From the NCBI RefSeq assembly GCF_037893015.1, contig NC_133663.1, positions 226,211,199-226,275,198 of the forward strand: DNA of 64,000 nt. The letters are read 5' to 3'. The stretch is from Macrotis lagotis. Lineage: Eukaryota; Chordata; Mammalia; Peramelemorphia; Peramelidae. The position numbers were made by a program, and so were the translations under genes. Each line of letters opens with the position of its first letter. The first letter of the stretch is position 1. Below, one piece after another: positions 58,116 through 64,000 of the stretch. The notes under the pieces are model-generated. The model made no database searches, was not told the origin of the DNA, and saw only the letters and a program-made list of their open reading frames with translations.

Positions 58116-58615
58116 TTGAAGGGGCACATGAAAAGGTAAAAATAAAAATAGTGGTGGTAAAAGGAAAAAAAAATGCAATCCAGTAAATTCAAAGTGGCTA
58201 TATCCTAGCATGGGGGGAACAATGATTCTCATAGATCTTGAGAACTGTAATTCTAACAGAGAGAATATACCTAGCCAGAAATGATGGACATTCATGACCT
58301 ATCCATGAGACTGCTATCTAAAGAGATATAACTGGCTTTAACGGCGCTTCAGAAAAAAGACCCTAATAACGCTCAGGAATTTTGACTCTATTCAATAGAA
58401 AATACTGAATTAGAAGGGACAGACACTCAGAATTTTCTGTGACTTAGAATGATCTAAAAAACACTACCTCCTTAAAAAGGCGGACAGGAAAGAGACTGGA
58501 GGAGGGAGGGGAGTGAATGGGGTAAATCTCATTACACTAAGAGGTACAAAAATAACCCTATGGTAATAGAGGGGAAGAAGGGAACAGAGCAGAAACACCT
58601 GAATCTTCTTCTCAT

Positions 58616-58890
58616 CAGACTTGGCTTAAAGTCAACCTACACATACTCAGTTAACTTATAAAACATCTAACCTTTCAAGTATTAAAAGGGAAGGGGGGAT
58701 GGAGAAAGGGAAGGGGAGTGGGGGAAAAAGGGGAAATAACAAAAGGAAGGGAAGGGAAAGGGGAAAGAAAGGGGAGGGTTTGATATAGGAGGGCAAACAC
58801 ACTGAAGGGGGTGGTATTCAGAAACAAAATACTGGAGAATATGGATAAAGGGAGGAGAAGGGGGAAAAATACAAATGGAGGGAAGATAGC
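58616..58890 (+). repeat. Purine-rich L1 inter-ORF spacer
   Basis: Imperfect gggaaagggaagggg repeats over about 200 bases, almost all purine on the + strand. It is mirrored as the pyrimidine tract at 52100-52205 in the antisense L1. Confidence 0.8.
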
Positions 58891-61800
58891 ATGGAGGGCA
58901 ATAAAGAATTAGTAATCATAACCTTGAATATGAAAAGGATGAACTCTCCCTTAAAATGTAAGCAAATAGCAGAGTGGATTAAAAACCAGAATCCTAAAAT
59001 ATGCTGTTTACAAAAAACTCATTTGAAGCAGAGAGATACATATAGAGTAAAGGTAAAAGGTTGGAGCAAAATATATTTTGCTTCAGCTGAAATAAAAAAA
59101 GCAGGGGTAGCAATCCTTAGACAAAGCAGCAGCAAAAATAGATAGCTTTAAAAGAGATAAGGAAGGAAACTTTATCCTCCTAAAAGGTACCATAGACAAT
59201 AAAGTCATTTCAATATTGAATATATATGCACCCAGTGGGACAACACCCAAATTCTTAGAGGAGAAGCTGAAAGAACTACAGGAAGACATAGACAGCAAAA
59301 CTCTACTAGTGGGAGACCTCAACCTCCCACTCTCCGATCTAGATAAATCGAATCATAAAATAAACAAGAAAGAAGTTAAGGAGGTAAATAGATTGTTAGA
59401 AAAATTAGATATCGTAGACTTATGGAGGAAACTGAATGGGGATAAAGGAATATACCTTTTTCTCTGCAGTACATGGAACTTATAAAAATTGACCATGTAC
59501 TAGGACTTAAAAACCTACTGATCAACTGCAGAAAGGCAGAAATAGTGAATACATCTTTCTCAGATCACAATGCAATAAAAGTCATATGCAATACTGGGCC
59601 AAGGAGATATAGACCCAGAACAAATTGGAAACTGAATAACCTAATTTTAAAAAATGAGTGGACCAAAAAACAAATTATAGAGAGAATTAACCATTTTATC
59701 CTAGATAATGATAATAATGAAACAACATACCAAAACCTATGGGATTCATTCAAAGTGACACTCAGGAGATATATTATAGCTCTAAATGCTTGCATGAATA
59801 AATTGGAGAAAGAGGGAATCAATGAACTAAACATGCAACTAAAAAAATTAGAGAAAGAACAAATCAAAAATACCCAATTAAATACTAAATTAGAAATGCT
59901 AAAAATTAAAGGAGAAATTAATAAAATTGAAAACAAAACACTATTGAATTAATAAATAAAATCAAAAGTTGGTATTATGAAAAAAACCAATAAAATTGAT
60001 AAACCTCTGGTCAATTTGATTAAAAAAAAAAGAAAGAAGAAAACCAAATTGCTAGTACCATAAATGAAAAAGGTGAACTCACCACCAATGAGGAGGAAAT
60101 TAAAGTAATAATTCAAAATTATTTTGCCCAACTCTATGCCAATAAATTTGATAATCTAAAGAAATGGATGAATATTTACAAAAATATAAGTTGCCCAGGT
60201 TAAATGAAGAAGAGATTAAATACCTAAACAACCCTATCTCAGAAAAAGAAATTCAATAAGCCATTGTTGAACTCCCTAAAAAAGAAATCTCCAGGGCCTG
60301 ATGGATTCACAAGTGAAGTCTACCAAACATTTAAGGAACAATTGGTTCCAATTCTATATAAATTCTTTGGAAAAATAGGGAAAGATGGAACTCTGCCTAA
60401 CTCTTTCTATGAAACCAATATGGTGCTGTCACCTAAACCAGGAAGAGTTAAAACAGAGAAAGAAAATTATAGACCTATTTCTCTGATGAATATAGATGCA
60501 AAAATCCTAAATAAAATCTTAGCAAAACGATTACAACAAGTCATCACTAGGATAAATACATTATGATGAAGTAGGATTTATTCCAGAAATGCAGGGTTGG
60601 TTCAATATTAGGAAAACTGTTAGTATATACAATTATATCAACAACAAATCTATCAGAAATCATATGATCATATCAATAGATGCTGAAACAGCTTTTTGAC
60701 AAAATACAGCATCCATTCCTATTAAAAATACTAGAGAGTGTAGGAAGAAATGCTCTGTTCCTTAAAATAATTAGCAGTATCTATTTGAAACCATCAACAA
60801 GCCTTATATTCAATGGGGAGAGGCTAGAGGCATTCCCAATAAGATCAGGGGTGAAACAAGGGTGCCCATTATCACCACTACTATTCAATACTGTATTAGA
60901 AATGTTAGCATCAGCAATTAGAGAAGAAAAAGAAATTGAAGGAATTAGAATTGGGAAGGAAGAGACAAAAACGCTCACTCTTTGCAGATGACATGATGGT
61001 CTACCTAGAGAATCCCAAGAAATCATCCAAAAAACTACTGGAAACAATTAGCAATTTTAGCAAACTTGCAGGTTATAAAATAAACCCTCATAAATCCTCA
61101 ACTTTTCTTTATATGTCTAGCAAGATACAGCAGGAAGTGCTAGAGAAATCCCATTCGAAGTAACCTCAGACAATATAAAATACTTGGGAGTCTATTTAAC
61201 AAGGAAAACAATTATAAAACACTTCTTATACAAATTAAATCAGATTTAAATAACTGGTCAAATATCAACTGCTCATGGATAGGTAGAGTTAATATAATCA
61301 AAATGACATTTCTACCAAAACTAAACTATCTGTTTAGTGCCCTACCATTCAAAATTCCAAAAAATTACTTTAATGAGTTAGAAAAAATTGTAAGTAAATT
61401 CATATGGAGAAATAAGTCAAGAATTGCCAGGAGCTTAATGAAAAAAAGTGTAAAGGAAGGTGGCTTAGCCCTACCTGATCTAAAATTATATTATAAAGCA
61501 TCAGTCATCAAAACTGTTTGGTATTGGCTAAGAAATAGAGTGGTGGACCTGTGGAATAGACTAGGTGTAAAAACAGGAGATGATTACAGTAAATCTGCTG
61601 TTTGATAAACCCAAAGAGTCCAGCCACTGGGATAAAAACTCCCACTTTGATAAAAACTGCTGGGATAATTGGAAGTTAGTATGGAAGAAACTTAGATTAG
61701 ACCAACACCTAACACCCTTTACCAAGATAAGATCCAAATGGTTACAGGTCTTAGACATAAAAAACAATACTATAAGCAAATTACAAGATCAAGGATTAGT

Positions 61801-62677
61801 TTTCCTGTCAGATCTATGGAAAGGGGAACAGTTTATGACTAAGGAAGAGTTGGAGAACATCACCAAAAACCAATTAGATGACTTCAATTACATTAAATTT
61901 AAAAGCTTTTGCACAGATAAAACCACTGTAACCAAGATCAAAAGAAATGTAGTAAATTGGGAAACAATCTTTACAACTAATGATTCTGACAAAGGACTCA
62001 TTTCCAAAATATACAGAGAACTGAGTCATATTTTTAAAACAAAAAGCCATTCCCCATTTGACAAATGGCCAAAGGATATGCAAAGGCAATTTACAGATGA
62101 GGAGATCAAAGCAATCCATAGCCATATGAAAAATTGCTCTAAATCATTAATTATTAGATAAATGCAAATTAAAGCTTCTCTGAGGTACCACCGCATACCT
62201 CTCAGATTGGCCAATATGACCAGAAAGGATAATAATCATTGTTGGAAGGGTTGTGGGAAATCTGGGACACTACTACACTGTTGGTGGAGGTGTGAACTCA
62301 TCCAACCTTTCTGGAGAGCTATTTGGAACTAAGCCCAAAGGGCAACAAAAATGAGCATACCCTTTGACCCAGCAATACCACTGCTGGGTCCATACTCTGA
62401 AGAGATGAGGAAAAAGGGTAAAAACATTACTTGCACAAAAATATTTATAGCAGCCCTGTTTGTGGTGGCAAAGAATTGGAAATCAAGTAAATGTCCTTCA
62501 ATTGGGGAATGGTTTAGCAAACTGTGGTATATGTATGTCATGGAATACTATTGTTCTATAAGAAACCAGGAGGGAAGGGATTTCAGGGAAGCCTGGAGGG
62601 ATTTGCATGAACTGATGCTGAGTGAAATGAGCAGAACCAGAAAAACACTGTACACCTTAACAGCAACATGGGGGTGA
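58891..62677 (+). pseudogene. L1 ORF2 (endonuclease / reverse transcriptase), disrupted
   Basis: The endonuclease starts MEGNKELVIITLNMKRMNSP and continues with KAGVAILRQ, LLVGDLNLPL (59310) and SFSDHNAIKV (59560, the SDH motif). In the motif usually CxQETHL the glutamate is a lysine (CCLQKTHLKQ, about 59005), which would remove a catalytic metal ligand. RT blocks: [13 protein letters not shown] (60285), [13 protein letters not shown] (60470), [14 protein letters not shown] (60850) and [12 protein letters not shown] (60978, catalytic FADD intact). The C-terminal zinc-knuckle region HCWWRCELIQPFW lies near 62285. At least five frame changes separate these segments. Confidence 0.85.
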
Positions 62678-63164
62678 TGTTCCACCTTGAAGGACTTGCT
62701 CATTCCATCAGTGCAACAATCAGGAACAATTTTGGGCTGTCTGCAAAAGGGAGTGCCAGCTGTATCCAGATAAGGAGCTGTGGAGTTTGAACAAAGTTCA
62801 AGTACTATTCCCTTTAATTTAGAAAAAAAACAGATATCTTTTTGTCTGATCTTGTCACCTCTTAGACTTCTCTTCTCTTCTTTAAGGTTATGATTTGTCT
62901 CTCATCACACCCAATTTGGATCAAGGTACAACATGGAAACAAAGCAAAGACTGACAGAGTGCTTTCTAGGGGGGGGGAGCAAGATAGAGGAGTAACTTGT
63001 AAAACTCAAATAATATCTTTAATAAAAATTTAAAAAAAGAACCATTATTAAGGTTCTAAGCTTTTTTATATAAAATACCTTCTTCTTCAGTTGGAACCTT
63101 CATTAGTGGTCTCTCTACCCACCACTAACCCTTTCTTTCCCTCTTTGTAAATCCTTCCCTTTTA

Positions 63165-63660
63165 ATGAGGTCAGTGAACTTAAATGAAGTACCTTGCTCC
63201 CTGGCAAGGACTGGGCAATCCCTGCCCTAACCTGTAAGGATTAAGTCTGAGCTACTGTACCTTCTCCCATCCCACCTTGTAAGTATTACTTAAAGACTCA
63301 AAGTTGACCCCTCAGGACATTCCCAGTCATATGACATGTGCAGTCTGTGTTACCTGTTTCTTAATCTCTCCTTAGCAACACCCTGAATCCTCCCTTATTC
63401 CTTTCCCAGAATGTACCCTATATAACCTTGGCCATATCTCCTGATGACTGCTGATTCAGCCTGGTTATCCTGCTGGTGGCTGTTGTTACCTGTGCAGTTG
63501 CAATGCCCTTGCAACTATCCTTAATTTCCCTTGGAAACAAGCTCAAGTAACTGCTCAATTTCCTTGTTGCTTTAATATTCATAGTAATGCATAAATTTCT
63601 TTTGTCTAAATTCTTTTGGGTCAGAGTTGATCTTTTAAGTGAATTTTCACCTTTGCTTTA
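63165..63660 (+). mobile_element. LTR-like fossil, copy B
   Basis: Similar to copy A at 54350-54960 at both its opening (gaggtcagtgaactt...gtaccttgctccctggcaaggact) and closing (gggtcagagttgatc) parts, but different in length and much of the middle. TATA box ctatataacc lies at about 63418, + orientation. No adjacent retroviral genes; broken and old. Confidence 0.45.
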
Positions 63661-64000
63661 ACCCCTGAAACATTTAGCTAAAAATATTTTCCAGCAATAC
63701 CTTTGTCCCCTTACTTACCTTCTATAGGCTCTCTTCTTTCTCAGAGACTAAAGGAGTTAAATTTCCCTTTATTGTTAATCTTTAACTTAATTGGGGTATA
63801 TCTCTTCTATCTCTAACTCCCCTCACCCTTTTTAATGCTCCCTTCCATTAATAACCTAGCTTTACAAAAAAAAAAAAACACCCTGATTCACCCATAGGTA
63901 GAGTGTTTTGAGTCCATGGGTTTTTAGCCCTGTTTCTCCACCATCAGTACTATTTTACTTTTGATTTCATTCTTGTCACTTTGTCTGCCTTTAGAAAGAA
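63661..64000. other. Terminal stretch, nothing recognised
   Basis: AT- and pyrimidine-rich sequence after LTR-like copy B up to the window end, with an A run at 63866-63878. No ORF, RNA or repeat identified. Confidence 0.4.

Larger units (their letters stand above)
56306..63036 (+). mobile_element. Full-length L1 retrotransposon (marsupial type), disrupted ORFs
   Basis: 6.73 kb with a perfect 13-bp target duplication aagaaccattatt (56293-56305, 63037-63049). The 5' end ggacatacggccaagatgac is typical of full-length L1. The 5' UTR (56306-57097) contains a 28-base G run. ORF1 starts at 57098 and runs to about 58115, a purine-rich spacer follows, and ORF2 runs 58891 to about 62677. The 3' UTR ends taataaaaatttaaaaaaa. 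Both ORFs contain several frameshifts, so the copy should be immobile unless these are assembly errors in homopolymers. It sits in ASB11 intron 1, sense to the gene. Confidence 0.93.
44124..64000 (+). other. ASB11: ASB11 intron 1 (continues beyond window)
   Basis: The intron is inferred from the exon 1 donor at 44124 and the absence of any ankyrin-encoding exon up to the end. It is filled with microsatellites, L2, MIR-type and CORE-SINE remnants, antisense L1 pieces, LTR-like fossils and a full-length L1, listed separately. The stretches 44160-44660, 47050-48120, 48950-49560 and 53230-54340 show nothing I recognise. Confidence 0.75.

Overview
This is vertebrate nuclear DNA, almost certainly from a marsupial. 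The interspersed repeats are marsupial in character: tRNA-derived CORE-SINEs with two kinds of 3' end, a marsupial-type L1, an RTE-like LINE and LTR fossils. The young SINE subtype, with 'ataattacctagctgtgtgg' in its body, reminds me of Australian marsupials such as dasyurids, but I cannot name the species.

Three protein-coding genes lie on the + strand in the order VEGFD > PIGA > ASB11. This is the gene order and relative orientation of human Xp22.2. (1) The last three coding exons of VEGFD lie between 4438 and 8711; its earlier exons are left of the window. (2) All of PIGA is present: a CpG-island promoter (about 21.0-22.2 kb), a probable non-coding first exon ending at 21633, and five coding exons (23304-34013) for a 485-residue protein. 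A long 3' UTR probably ends near 36.95 kb. (3) The first coding exon of ASB11 is at 43943-44123, and the rest of the window is its first intron, which runs past 64 kb. I found no other intact gene. PIGA makes the first intermediate of GPI-anchor synthesis, VEGFD is a secreted lymphangiogenic ligand and ASB11 is a Cullin-5 substrate receptor, so the grouping is conserved synteny and not a functional cluster.

The rest is repeats and decayed copies. The VEGFD intron at 1-4 kb holds an L1 inside an older L1 with a SINE inside that, and a 7SL RNA pseudogene. The VEGFD-PIGA spacer (9.2-21 kb) has a full-length 7SL pseudogene, a 230-bp near-identical direct duplication, an RTE-like reverse-transcriptase fossil, a REEP6 retropseudogene and an LTR-like fossil. 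PIGA introns carry SINEs, a long ancient dispersed repeat and a perfect purine/pyrimidine-alternating palindrome. ASB11 intron 1 holds antisense L1 pieces, two related LTR-like sequences and a full-length (6.7 kb) L1 with clear target-site duplications but disrupted ORFs.

I found no evidence of a new gene system. The observations I rate highest are the 7SL pseudogenes, the triple ZNF143-type motif cluster and possible uORF at PIGA, the 230-bp duplication, and the repeat stratigraphy.
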